From Oceanicola granulosus HTCC2516 (GTDB lineage Bacteria > Pseudomonadota > Alphaproteobacteria > Rhodobacterales > Rhodobacteraceae), in the NCBI RefSeq assembly GCF_000153305.1, contig NZ_CH724110.1, forward strand, positions 174,078-238,077: 64,000 nt of DNA, in the 5' to 3' direction. Each line of letters opens with the position of its first letter. The first letter of the stretch is position 1. The position numbers and the translations under genes were made by a program. Under the pieces are notes generated by a model, which saw only the letters and a list, made by a program, of their open reading frames with translations, made no database searches and had not been told where the DNA came from. Below are positions 38,201 to 47,422 of the stretch, in pieces.

Positions 38201-38396
38201 GATCGTTGGCGAACAGGTAGCCGAGGTGGATCTTGCCCTCGTTCCAGCGGCTCGCGGCGGTCATCGGGGCGTCGGCGACCTCGTATAGGTCGACCCGCAC
38301 GCCTCGATCGGCCAACTCCAGCGCAACGAGCGCGCCCTGAATACCCGAGCCGAGGACAGCAACCGGACCGCAAAACCCACGAGACCTCGTTGCCAT
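35283..38396 (-). CDS. FAD oxidoreductase - GT2 glycosyltransferase - FkbM methyltransferase fusion
   Basis: A 1037-residue single chain of three enzymes. Residues ~10-420 are a DAO-type FAD oxidoreductase (VAVLGSGIQGALVALELADR, then EVALNPHVVADAV and WCMAPLFATETADRIAPAIR). From ~425 a GT2 domain begins with IDVLIPAYNAEGFLQKALDS and has the FLFHDDQLEPNFLEL acidic motif. From ~760 to 990 there is an FkbM SAM-methyltransferase (AVLDVGANVGNHSIGLAA, YSFEPNRSL, VIKIDVEGMETQVLHG). The tail (about 990-1025) is charged and helical. The reading frame is continuous. I chose the ATG preceded by GGAG; a GTG two codons upstream is possible. It probably builds and decorates a surface glycan, and is coupled to the sulfotransferase gene. 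Confidence 0.82.
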   Translation of the reverse strand: MATRSRGFCGPVAVLGSGIQGALVALELADRGVRVDLYEVADAPMTAASRWNEGKIHLGYLFANDPSGRTAPGLVDGAAAFSAMADRYIGRSRIEASRSSPFTYAVHADSLLSPEQVLDHARRVGEMVDANRARLGPAVQLQDAPLFERVSDAERSSQYDPATIIGAVRTPEVALNPHVVADAVTQAVLSHPRISFLGNHRVRQVTRETDGLSVHTLRANQEMARETYKHVVNALWANRLLIDAGLGLVPPRPWLFRYKLAAHARLSRPLPLIGSTTIVLGGFGDIVNFGEHLYLSWYPAGRIGSSTALAPPDWHSAVTPELKAATWESFRTELGRIDRHLAAQGGQLGESVDVQGGVIFSWGETDVSDPSGEIHQRHDIGPRTHDGYTSVDTGKWCMAPLFATETADRIAPAIRTYPAATSPPPAEIDVLIPAYNAEGFLQKALDSLSAQTFARFRAIISVDLSDDATAEVAHRHARNDHRFVVIEQVERQHWVGGFNALIERVTAPRFCFLFHDDQLEPNFLELLDHALTRHPTALGTSCRTLMHGVSDGVTAPEIRGTMVERLRKMVEQFGSSGNFVRGVLMHSRAIEAGLRMPEGYSPDGRRSVALYDVAVARMGEIVCEPNALYHKLMWQGSTTDAWRRKPPPTIKQRVTFLAAYLKVVLDCDIDAATKVELTGALTAGCGRQLKRDKAVPAGHDADRFAASLLAMHQAGVDLDALATAQPAALNATAPPRNSDKAAPPPSLPHQTGKPSSHKTQIRFREKAYSLCLPNRDEDQIQKFLADQQVPYEEEMLGDMIGRTVAGTAVLDVGANVGNHSIGLAAYTDCQIYSFEPNRSLAEAIRQSAELNGFADRVHVVQAGAGRRRSWATLLEGSPENIGRWQLELGAEQGHAGVDRIEIVTLDSVAYDLPVSVIKIDVEGMETQVLHGAAKLIARDRPAIYCEAKTSKEFRNVYRILDGFDYMLVGTFNRSPTHLFLPRESSEELRKVEHIRHLELKNAFVARSKIARLRSELREATRCQPWQPGAAHKRRDRS

Positions 38397-38667
38397 TCTC
38401 ACTCCGTCAGTTCACGATACAAGACTGCCCGCGAGATTTAGCCATGTTTGGGCGGCGGATGCTAGATGTGACCCCCTCTCGGATTGCGATGTGAACCGCC
38501 CCGGTTTTTCCCCGTGTCGCCATCGGACGAGGGCGGCGCGAACAGCACTATGCCGCGTGCCGAGGTGGCGCGGGTGACACCGCTATCGGCGCAGACGACG
38601 TCCCTGCGGGTGGAAGTCCGTGAACCTGCTGGCCCGCTCCCTCGAGCAGGCTAGGGCTTCGATAGGT
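38397..38667. other. Gap between rfbA and the fusion gene
   Basis: This is a 271-base non-coding stretch. It should carry the promoter of the fusion-sulfotransferase-glycosyltransferase operon, but I see no clear -35/-10 pair. A weak dyad CCTGCT/AGCAGG lies at 38625-38650. Confidence 0.35.
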
Positions 38668-39570
38668 TCAGCTCTGTTCCACGAGACTCAGTAAATATTG
38701 CCCGTAGGCGGTTTTCTCGAACAGCGCGGCGCGGTCGCGTAGCGCGTCGGCGTCGATCCAGCCCTGTCCGTAGGCGATCTCGTCGGGGCTGCCGGTCTGC
38801 AGCCCCTGCCGGCTCTCCAGAGTGCGGACGAAGTTGCCTGCGTCGAGCAGCGAGTCATGGGTGCCGGTGTCGAGCCAAGCGAAGCCGCGCCCCATGCGCT
38901 CGACCGAGAGCTTGCTCTCGTCAAGGTAGCTTTCGAGCAGGCTCGCGATCTCCAACTCGCCACGCGCCGAGGGCTGCACGAACCGAGCCCGCTCCGAAGC
39001 GGAGCGATCGAGGAAATACAGGCCGGTCACGGCGTAGTTCGAGGGGGGGATCGCAGGTTTCTCGATGATCGAGCGGGCTCGCCCACGCTCATCGAAATCG
39101 ACCACGCCATAGCGCTCCGGGCTGGCAACGTGGTAGCCGAACACGGTGCCCCCCTCGATGCGCGCATCGGCCTGCGCCAGGATTTCGGGCAGGCCGTGAC
39201 CGAAGAAGATGTTGTCGCCGAGCACCATGGCGGAGGGTGCTCCGGCCAAGAAATCCTCGGCCAGGATATAGGCTTGGGCGAGGCCGTCCGGGCTGGGCTG
39301 CTCGATGTAGGTGAGCGAGATACCCCACTGGCTGCCGTCCTCGAGCAGTCGCCGGAACTGCAACTGGTCCTCCGGAGTGGTGATTACCGCGATTTCGCGG
39401 ATGCCAGCCAGCATCAGCACCGACAGCGGGTAGTAGATCATTGGCTTGTCGTAGACCGGCAGGAGCTGCTTCGAGACCCCCATGGTGATGGGGTAGAGCC
39501 GTGTCCCGGAGCCACCGGCGAGAATTATGCCTTTGCGGCGGATCGTTCGGGCATGAAGGGCGGCGTTCAT
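38668..39570 (-). CDS. rfbA: Glucose-1-phosphate thymidylyltransferase
   Basis: A 300-residue nucleotidyltransferase that makes dTDP-glucose from dTTP and glucose-1-phosphate, the first step to dTDP-L-rhamnose. GIILAGGSGTRLYPIT, the KQLLPVYDKPMIYYPLS core, VLGDNIFFGHGL and FAWLDTGTHDSLLDA are all present. GAGG precedes the ATG. It closes the rfbBDCA set, in the order B-D-C-A on the minus strand. Confidence 0.95.
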   Translation of the reverse strand: MNAALHARTIRRKGIILAGGSGTRLYPITMGVSKQLLPVYDKPMIYYPLSVLMLAGIREIAVITTPEDQLQFRRLLEDGSQWGISLTYIEQPSPDGLAQAYILAEDFLAGAPSAMVLGDNIFFGHGLPEILAQADARIEGGTVFGYHVASPERYGVVDFDERGRARSIIEKPAIPPSNYAVTGLYFLDRSASERARFVQPSARGELEIASLLESYLDESKLSVERMGRGFAWLDTGTHDSLLDAGNFVRTLESRQGLQTGSPDEIAYGQGWIDADALRDRAALFEKTAYGQYLLSLVEQS

Positions 39571-39607
39571 GAAGACCTCGAAAGAGCGGCTTCGAAGGGG
39601 CGGGCGG

Positions 39608-40165
39608 TCAGACCGTGAAGGGGCTGGTCCAGTCGGCAAATTGCGGCGCAGCCCGGTCCTTGTTCGACAGGGTCGCCGTGACAGGGTCGATACCCCAGTC
39701 GATGCCCAGATCGGGATCGTCCCAGGCCACCGCGCCGTCGCAGTCGGGTGCGTAGATGTCCGAGCACTTGTAGAGCAGGTCGACATCCGGAGTCAGTGTC
39801 GCGAAGCCGTGCAGGAAGCCCGCCGGCACAAACAGCTGGCGGCCGTTCTCGGCCGAGAGATCCACCGCGACATGGCGGCCATAGGTCGGCGAGCCACGCC
39901 GCGCATCGACGGCCACGTCGCGCACCGTGCCGCGGGCGACCCGGACCAGCTTGGCCTGCGCATGCGGCGGGCTCTGGTAATGCAGGGCGCGCACGGTGCC
40001 CTTCGGAGCCGAATAGGAATGGTTGTCCTGCACGAAATCGATCTCGATCCCATGCCCGCGCAGCGTCTCTCGGTTCCAGCTCTCCATGAACCAACCGCGA
40101 TCGTCGCCGAAGCGGCGTGGCTCGAGGATCAGCACGCCGGGCAGCGCGGTCTCGGTGATCTTCAT
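39608..40165 (-). CDS. rfbC: dTDP-4-dehydrorhamnose 3,5-epimerase
   Basis: A 185-residue cupin epimerase. The early motif is GVLILEPRRFGDDRGWFMES, followed by FVQDNHSYSAPKGTVRALHY with the catalytic histidine and FVPAGFLHGFATL. It converts dTDP-4-keto-6-deoxyglucose to the L-lyxo intermediate. Its ATG overlaps the rfbD stop (ATGA). Confidence 0.95.
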   Translation of the reverse strand: MKITETALPGVLILEPRRFGDDRGWFMESWNRETLRGHGIEIDFVQDNHSYSAPKGTVRALHYQSPPHAQAKLVRVARGTVRDVAVDARRGSPTYGRHVAVDLSAENGRQLFVPAGFLHGFATLTPDVDLLYKCSDIYAPDCDGAVAWDDPDLGIDWGIDPVTATLSNKDRAAPQFADWTSPFTV

Positions 40166-41042
40166 GTTGTCATTTTGACGTGTTTCAGCACCGCGTCGAG
40201 CCCGATGTGCCAGTCTGGCCGTGCAAGGTCGAAAGCGGCTTCAGTCGTTCGACAGTCGAGCCGCGAGTTCAGCGGTCGCGGCGCGGGGGTGGGGTAGTCG
40301 GCACTGGGGATCTCCTCGATCCGACAATCGAGCCCGGCCCGCGCCATGATCTCGCGCGCGAACCCGGCCCAGCTGGTGTCCGGCGTGCCCGAGAAATGAT
40401 AGATCCCGCTCTTTCCCGGATCGGCTGCAAGCGCTTCGGCAATGGTTGCGCAAGCACGTGCGATGGCGTCGGCCGGGGTCGGGCCGCCGGCTTGGTCGGC
40501 CACCACGCGCAGCTCGTCGCGCTCGGTGCCGAGCCGCAGCATCGTCTTCACGAAATTTGCCCCATGCGCCGAGAACACCCACGACGAGCGCAGCACTGCC
40601 CAGCCGGCAGGATTCGCGGCCATTGCCACGCCCTGCTCGCCCAGGAGCTTGGTGCGTCCATAGACGCCGAGTGGTGCCGTGGTCGCGTCGGTCGCATAGG
40701 GCGCGTCGTCTGCGCCGTTGAAGACGTAGTCAGTCGAGATATGCACGATAGGCAGTCCCGCCTCAGCCGCCAACCGGGCCAGCGCGGCGGGCGCTTCGGC
40801 GTTGAGTGCATGCGCGGCCGGCTCCTCGGTCTCGGCCGCGTCCACGGCGGTCCAGGCGGCGGCGTTGATCAGTGCATCAGGGCGGAACGTGTCCAACGTC
40901 CGGCGCACCACCTCCATCGCCGCACCGGGTCGTGACAGGTCGGCTTCGTCGCGGCCCAGGCAACGGATTTCGTAGCCAGTGCCCGACAGGCGGGCCAGTT
41001 CGCGCGCGACTTGGCCCGAGCGGCCGAGAACAAGTAGCCGCA

Positions 41043-41043
<1 letters not shown>
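40162..41043 (-). CDS. rfbD: dTDP-4-dehydrorhamnose reductase
   Basis: A 293-residue extended SDR that makes dTDP-L-rhamnose. The N-terminal cofactor site is MRLLVLGRSGQVARELAR, with VHISTDYVFNG and the YGRTKLLGE catalytic motif. The start was set by family length and by the one-base overlap with the rfbB stop. Its stop overlaps rfbC. Confidence 0.95.
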
Positions 41044-42101
<1,058 letters not shown>

Positions 42102-42391
42102 CGGTTGTCCCTTTTCATTATCCTGACAGCTTACGCTGACTGAGCCGGAACAGTTTTCATAGGGCGGTCGCCCCCACTGGAGCGACTAAGCGTTATCGGG
42201 CAATGGAGTCCTTCATCGGGTATCCGAGTCGAACTGCGCCGCCGGCGCTGTCCGTCGCGGGGCGCGGACATCCTGGCCGACGCAACCGCGCCAACGCAAC
42301 CTAGGGTAGAAAGTGGCTCCGTTTCAGCATGTCGTGGTCTTGTTCCGGCCGATGGAGCGGCCGAGGCTCCCGCCTTCAGGTCAGGCGGCCC

Positions 42392-42952
42392 CTAGACTTG
42401 CAGCCTGTACCAGCGCCAGAAAGCCCGTCGCCGCCGGCTCGCGGCCCGGCGCCGGCGGCGGTCGAGCGCCTTCAGCTCTCGCTGCAAGCGCCTGCCCCGG
42501 ACCGACACGCCCGACCCCGACACCTCCGGAAACAGGTCGACGGCCAGGCGCGTCCTCAATCGACAGACCTGCCGCCGCGATCTGGTCCTGTGCGTCCTGC
42601 CGCGCCGACTCGTCCGGCCCGACCAGCGCACGGCCGATTTCCTCATACTCCGGCGAGACGATACCGAGGTCGAGGAAACTCTCGCCGGGACCGTCCAGCA
42701 TGGCCGCGGCTTTGGTCGCGACTTGCCGCTTCAGCCGTGCGTCGCGCAACCGGCGGTGACGGAGGTAGTCCCATTGCAGGTCGGCGAGGTGCCGCACCAG
42801 GATCCGCTGGTACGCCGTGGCGGGGCTAATTCCGCGTTCAGGGCCTCCATCAGCTGGTCGAACTGGGCAGGATCTTCATCTCGCCACAGGCTGGGAGCGC
42901 CCAGCCAGGCCGTCGTGGGGTCGCTCGGGTAGGTTTGCAACTCTTGGCTCAT
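42392..42952 (-). pseudogene. Frameshifted hypothetical protein gene
   Basis: Three reading frames must be joined to read one plausible protein. Frame 1 starts at the ATG 42950-42952 (MSQELQTYPSDPTTAWLGAP) and continues to NAELAP. Near 42825 it must shift to TAYQRILVRHLADLQWDYLR and the following RHRRLRDARLKRQ. Near 42555 it must shift again to RLAVDLFPEVSG, ending LKALDRRRRR and AFWRWYRLQV. Each piece looks like coding sequence by composition and they abut at the shift points. I recall similar uncharacterised alphaproteobacterial proteins but cannot name the family. A sequencing error could explain one shift, less easily two. Confidence 0.6.
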
Positions 42953-43248
42953 ATGAAGCTCCGTTCGGCTGGCACCAGGAAGGGGCTGCGAACTCGTCGG
43001 CTCGCGCTGCGGAGGACCTGCGAAGGCCATCCACGTGCTGGTTTTGTTCTGCTCGACGACTGACTGCCTGTACAGGAGCACCACTTTACCTTCGCCTCGC
43101 GGAGGCGGCGCACCAGGAGCCTCGAAGACCAAGACATGAACCTCAACCACGTCCTGCTCGTCGTCTCCCGGCGCGGTAACCGGGGAGGACTCGCCTATCG
43201 GCGCCCAAGAATGCGCTCGTGAGGCCGAGGGCGGGGATTAAGCGGTGC
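42953..43248. other. Non-coding gap upstream of the LacI operon
   Basis: About 300 bases without a supported gene. Frames open upstream of the pseudogene ATG show no recognisable protein. Confidence 0.35.
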
Positions 43249-43286
43249 CAATACGTATTGACTTACACGTTATTCGTATCGATTGT
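43249..43286 (+). promoter_or_regulatory. LacI-type operator palindrome and candidate promoter
   Basis: CAATACGTATTG (43249-43260) is a perfect 12-base palindrome with a central CG, as in LacI/PurR-family operators. It overlaps a TTGACT -35-like box (43258-43263); GATTGT sits 17 bases further on. It lies 32 bases upstream of the LacI-family ATG, so autoregulation of the whole operon is likely. Confidence 0.65.
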
Positions 43287-43292
43287 CGCCCC

Positions 43293-44342
43293 ATGAAGCG
43301 CGGGGCGAGAATCACGCAGAAGGATGTGGCGGTGCGGGCCGGGGTGTCGCAAGCGACGGTGTCGACATTCCTCGCCGGGGGCGACGGCGTCGTCGCTTCG
43401 GAAACGGCGCACCGGATCGAGGCGGCAATCGCTGAACTCGGCTACACGCCGAACCGCTTCGCCCGAGCACTGCGGACCCAGCGCAGCATGGTCGTCGCCT
43501 GCGTGGTCCCCGATATCACCAACCCGTTCTACCCCGCGCTCTTCGCCGCCGCGCAGGCGACGATGGGCAGCGAGTACGACGTGGTCGCCATCAACACCGG
43601 CGGCGCCGCCGAGGCCGAGGACGCGGTGATCGCCGCGGCCCTGCAGGGGCGCTACGACGGCCTCGTCGGCGTGTTCTTCACCCGCCGCGCCTCGGACTTC
43701 GCCGACGCCGTGCGCGCCGGCGTCGCGGTGGCGCGCATCGAGGCGCATCCCAAGGCCGGCGGCGCGCTGGCCATCGACGACGTCTTCGTCGACAACCGCC
43801 GCGCCGCCGCCGAGCTCACCCAGACGCTGCTCGACCTCGGCCACCGGCGGATCGAGATGATCGCCGCGGCGGGTGGCCCCGAGACGGTGCGGGTCGAAGG
43901 TTACCGTGCGGCCATGGACCGTGCCGGCCGCGAGGCGGTGGTGCACACCGCGCGGGCCTATTCCGCCGCCGGCGGCGCCGAGGTGGTGCAGGCGATGCTG
44001 CGCCGCGACAAGCTTCCGACCGCGCTGCTCGCCGCCAACGACCTGATGGCCATCGGCGCGCTGCGGGTGCTCGGCGAGGCCGGCGTCGCGGTACCCGGCG
44101 ACGTCTCGGTGGCGGGGTTCGACGACATCATGCCCGCCGCGCTGGCAATGCCGCAGCTCACCACCGTGGCGCTGCACCAGGACGACCTCGGCGCCCGTGC
44201 CGCCGGACTGCTGCTCGCCCGGCTCACCGGCGCCGCGGAAGGGCCGGGGCGGGTGGTGGAGATGCCCTTCGACATCGTCGCGCGGGCCTCGATCGGCCCG
44301 CCGGCAATCCAGGATACACAGAGGAGGAGGACCTCGACATGA
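43293..44342 (+). CDS. LacI family transcriptional regulator
   Basis: A 349-residue repressor. The N-terminal helix-turn-helix ITQKDVAVRAGVSQATVSTF (residues 6-25) and hinge helix are followed by a periplasmic-binding-protein-like ligand domain (VACVVPDITNPFYPALFAAA, VSVAGFDDIMPAALAMPQLT). The ATG was chosen because the HTH begins right after it. The stop overlaps the binding-protein ATG (ATGA), so regulator and transporter form one operon. Derepression by the transported sugar is the usual logic and is inferred. Confidence 0.9.
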   Translation: MKRGARITQKDVAVRAGVSQATVSTFLAGGDGVVASETAHRIEAAIAELGYTPNRFARALRTQRSMVVACVVPDITNPFYPALFAAAQATMGSEYDVVAINTGGAAEAEDAVIAAALQGRYDGLVGVFFTRRASDFADAVRAGVAVARIEAHPKAGGALAIDDVFVDNRRAAAELTQTLLDLGHRRIEMIAAAGGPETVRVEGYRAAMDRAGREAVVHTARAYSAAGGAEVVQAMLRRDKLPTALLAANDLMAIGALRVLGEAGVAVPGDVSVAGFDDIMPAALAMPQLTTVALHQDDLGARAAGLLLARLTGAAEGPGRVVEMPFDIVARASIGPPAIQDTQRRRTST

Positions 44343-45649
44343 CCAAGGCCCACTACAGGACCACCACGCTGGCCGCGACCCTGCTCGCCGCACTCGCCGG
44401 ACAGGCCGGCGCACAGGACGTGATCTGGTGGTACGAGCAGGCGACGCCCGACCAGCAGCAGCTCATCGCCGACCTGATCGAGGCGCCCTACGCCGAGGCC
44501 AACCCCGACGAGACGCTGGTGATCGACTACCGCGGCAACGAGCTCGACAAGCAGCTCCGCGTGGCGATGCTCTCGGGCAGCGGGCCCGACGTGGTCTACA
44601 CGCCGGGGCCGTCCTACGTCGCGCCGATGGCGCAGTCGGGCCAGCTGCTGCCGCTCGACGACTACGCCGAGCAATACGGCTGGAACGACCGGATCCTGCC
44701 GGTGTTCCTCGAGATGGGTCGCTACGACGGCACCCTCTACGCGCTGCCCAAGACCTACGAGACGCTGGGCCTCTACTACAACGCCTCGCTGTTCGAGGAG
44801 AACGGTTGGGAAGTCCCGGGCTCGATCGCCGAGCTCGAGACGCTGGCCGACGAGATGCTGGCCAAGGATATCGTGCCCTTCGCCGCCGGCAACTCCGACT
44901 GGCGCGGCGCCAACGAGTGGTTCGTGTCGCTGGCGCTCAACGCCGTGGCCGGCCCCGAGAAGGTCTACCAGGCTCTCACCGGCGAGATCCCTTGGACCGA
45001 TCCCGCCTTCGTGGAGTCGATCGACGCGCTCGCCCGCTGGTGGGAGGCCGGCTATTTCGGCGACGACTACTTCTCGCTCGACAGCGGCGAGCAGGTCGCC
45101 GCCATGCTGGCGCAGGGCGAGGCCGGGATGATGCCCTCGGGCACCTGGGCGTTCCAGAACATCGACATCTATTTCGGCGAGAGCGGGGCGGAGCCGGGCT
45201 TCACCGGCTTCCCCTCGGCCGAAGGCGAGCCGGTGTTCCCGCTCGGCGTCGGCTCGACCTTCTCGATCGCGCAGAGCTCGGACAATCCCGACGGCGCCGC
45301 CAAGGTGATCGACTTCATCTTCTCGCCCGGCTTCTACGGTCCGATGAACTCGGCCTGGCAGGGTGAGTGGAACATCCCGCTCAGCGACCTGTCGGGCGTC
45401 GAGATGGACCCCGACGCGATGCCGATCTTCGTCGAGGCAATGGCGACGCTGGCGACGTCGGTGGACGAGGGCAATTACGGCTACACCTCGTGGACCTTCC
45501 TGCCGCCGGCCACCAACTCGCTGCTGATCAACGGCATCGAGGAGGTATGGCTCGACCGCACCACAAGCGAGGAGTTCCTCGCCGAGCTCGACGCGCAGTT
45601 CCAGCAGGAGATGGCCGAGGACAAGGTGCCCGCGATCCCGGCCCGCTGA
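44339..45649 (+). CDS. Sugar ABC transporter substrate-binding protein
   Basis: A 436-residue extracellular solute-binding protein. The signal peptide covers about residues 1-25 (TTTLAATLLAALAGQAGAQ), and the mature protein begins DVIWWYEQATPDQQQ. It contains YALPKTYETLGLYYNASLFE, the common ligand-cleft segment, and MMPSGTWAFQNIDIY. GAGGAGGAGG precedes the ATG. It is the first transport gene of the LacI-controlled operon; the sugar is unknown. Confidence 0.9.
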   Translation: MTKAHYRTTTLAATLLAALAGQAGAQDVIWWYEQATPDQQQLIADLIEAPYAEANPDETLVIDYRGNELDKQLRVAMLSGSGPDVVYTPGPSYVAPMAQSGQLLPLDDYAEQYGWNDRILPVFLEMGRYDGTLYALPKTYETLGLYYNASLFEENGWEVPGSIAELETLADEMLAKDIVPFAAGNSDWRGANEWFVSLALNAVAGPEKVYQALTGEIPWTDPAFVESIDALARWWEAGYFGDDYFSLDSGEQVAAMLAQGEAGMMPSGTWAFQNIDIYFGESGAEPGFTGFPSAEGEPVFPLGVGSTFSIAQSSDNPDGAAKVIDFIFSPGFYGPMNSAWQGEWNIPLSDLSGVEMDPDAMPIFVEAMATLATSVDEGNYGYTSWTFLPPATNSLLINGIEEVWLDRTTSEEFLAELDAQFQQEMAEDKVPAIPAR

Positions 45650-45657
45650 GCCGGCAG

Positions 45658-45681
45658 GGAGGGGCGCGCCCGCGCCCCTCC
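45658..45681 (+). promoter_or_regulatory. Intercistronic stem-loop after the binding-protein gene
   Basis: GGAGGGGCGCG (45658-45668) and CGCGCCCCTCC (45671-45681) form a perfect 11-base stem with a 2-base loop, 8 bases after the binding-protein stop and 56 bases before the first permease start. No T-run follows. Confidence 0.65.
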
Positions 45682-45737
45682 GCTCTCCCCGCCCGCCCGA
45701 CGACCCCGCTCCAGACCACGGAGGGAAAGGAGGCCTC

Positions 45738-46583
45738 ATGCATCGCCTCTACGTGCTTCCCACGCTCATCATCAACGTCGTCATCATCGCCATTCCGGCG
45801 CTGCTGACGATCACCCTGGCCTTTTTCCAGTGGGACGGCATCTCGTCGCCGCGCTTCGTGGGCGGCGAGAACTTCGCCGACCTCTGGCACGACCGGGTGT
45901 TCTGGACGGCGCTGACCAACAACGTGATCTGGACGGCGATCTTCCTCACCGTGCCGGTGGGGATGGGGCTGCTCGCGGCGACGATGATGCTCGTCGCCCG
46001 GCGCGGCTCGACCTTCTTCCAGGTCGTCTACTTCCTGCCGGTGATCATCGCCACCGCGATCACCGCGCGGATCTGGCAGGGGATGATCTACTCGCCGGTG
46101 ACCGGCATCAACGGGCTGCTCGACCGTTACGGGCTGGAGATGACCAACCCGCTGACCCAAACCGCGACCTCGCTCTACGGCATCGCGGTGGTCGACCTCT
46201 GGCACTGGTGGGGGTTCCTGTGCGTGATCTTCTTCGCCGCCCTGCGCCAGGTCCCGGCCGAGCAGGTCGAGGCGGCGCGGGTCGAGGGGGCGACCTTCTG
46301 GCAGACCATGCGCTACGTGCTGCTGCCGGGGATCAAGCCGACGATCACGCTGATGCTGATCATGACCGTGATCTGGTCGTTCCTGGTCTTCGACTTCGTT
46401 TACATCCTGACCCAGGGCGGACCCGCCTATTCCTCGGAAGTTCTGTCGACGCTGGCCTACCGCTCGGCATTCTACGACCTCGCGGTGGGCAAGGCGGCGG
46501 CGGTGTCGGTGGTGATCAGCCTGTTCGGCCTCTGCGCCACCGTCTTCTACATCCGCGCCCAGGCCAAGGAGTTCGAGGAATGA
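45738..46583 (+). CDS. Sugar ABC transporter permease (first subunit)
   Basis: A 281-residue membrane protein. Its N-terminus MHRLYVLPTLIINVVIIAIP enters a transmembrane helix at once; the EAA loop is EQVEAARVEGATFWQTMRYV and the late loop YILTQGGPAYSSEVLSTLAY is typical. A strong AAAGGAGG site precedes the ATG. The stop overlaps the next permease ATG. Confidence 0.9.
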   Translation: MHRLYVLPTLIINVVIIAIPALLTITLAFFQWDGISSPRFVGGENFADLWHDRVFWTALTNNVIWTAIFLTVPVGMGLLAATMMLVARRGSTFFQVVYFLPVIIATAITARIWQGMIYSPVTGINGLLDRYGLEMTNPLTQTATSLYGIAVVDLWHWWGFLCVIFFAALRQVPAEQVEAARVEGATFWQTMRYVLLPGIKPTITLMLIMTVIWSFLVFDFVYILTQGGPAYSSEVLSTLAYRSAFYDLAVGKAAAVSVVISLFGLCATVFYIRAQAKEFEE

Positions 46584-47407
46584 CCGAGAGCCGGACCACC
46601 CTCTACATCGTCTACACCGCGCTCGGGATCCTGCTGTTCATCACCCTGTTCCCGATCGCGCTGATGGTGCTGAACTCGGTGAAGCCCTCGACCCAGATCG
46701 TCGAGAACCCGCTGGCCTGGCCGGAGGTGTTCCGCTGGGACAACTTCACCCGCGCCTGGGACGACGCCCGCTTCGGGCGGACGCTCTGGAACTCGGTGGT
46801 GCTCACCACGCTGACCATCGTGCTGGTCTGCACCACCGGCTCGCTGAGCGCCTACGTGCTGGCCCGGCGCAAGATCAAGACCTGGAAGGTGGTCACCTTC
46901 TACCTGCTGGCCACCACAACGGCGCCGATCCAGCTGTTCCTGTTCCCGCTCTATTTCGGCTTCGCCCGGCTCGGGCTGATCAACAATCCGCTCGCGGTGG
47001 CCTGCATCTACACCGCCGTCTATTCGCCCTTCGCGATCATGCTGCTGCGGACCTACTTCCTGGCCGTGCCCAAGGAGCTCGAGGAGGCCGCGCTGGTCGA
47101 CGGGGCGACGCACTGGCAGGTCTTCCGCCGCGTGTTCCTGCCCATCGTCAGCCCCGGGATCCTCACCGTGGCGCTGATCATCGGCCTCTATTCCTGGAAC
47201 GAGTTCCTCGTCGCCACGACCTTCCTGCAGGGCCGCGACCGGCTCACCGCGGTGGTCTCGTTCTTTCAGCTCTCCGGCCAATACACCTCCGACTGGGGTG
47301 AGATCATGGCCGCCGCCCTCATCATCGTCCTTCCCGTCGTCGTCCTCTTCGTGGCGCTCCAGCGCCGTTTCATCGAAGGCATGGCCGGCGGATCGGTGAA
47401 GGGCTGA
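46580..47407 (+). CDS. Carbohydrate ABC transporter permease (second subunit)
   Basis: A 275-residue MalG-type permease with six hydrophobic segments. The first is YIVYTALGILLFITLFPIAL, and the EAA loop is ELEEAALVDGATHWQVFRRV. Translation is coupled to the first permease by ATGA. It belongs to the LacI-controlled transporter. Confidence 0.9.
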   Translation: MTESRTTLYIVYTALGILLFITLFPIALMVLNSVKPSTQIVENPLAWPEVFRWDNFTRAWDDARFGRTLWNSVVLTTLTIVLVCTTGSLSAYVLARRKIKTWKVVTFYLLATTTAPIQLFLFPLYFGFARLGLINNPLAVACIYTAVYSPFAIMLLRTYFLAVPKELEEAALVDGATHWQVFRRVFLPIVSPGILTVALIIGLYSWNEFLVATTFLQGRDRLTAVVSFFQLSGQYTSDWGEIMAAALIIVLPVVVLFVALQRRFIEGMAGGSVKG

Positions 47408-47422
47408 CCAACGGAGAAGTCC

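Noticed and set aside
38500..38525. Hairpin followed by T-run (AACCG-CCC-CGGTTTTT)
   Set aside because: It would terminate plus-strand transcription, but no plus-strand gene lies upstream; the stem is only five base pairs.
42953..43150. Upstream extension of the frameshifted hypothetical gene
   Set aside because: The frame is open but the residues before MSQELQ lack any coding character, and the ATG at 42950-42952 begins the plausible protein.
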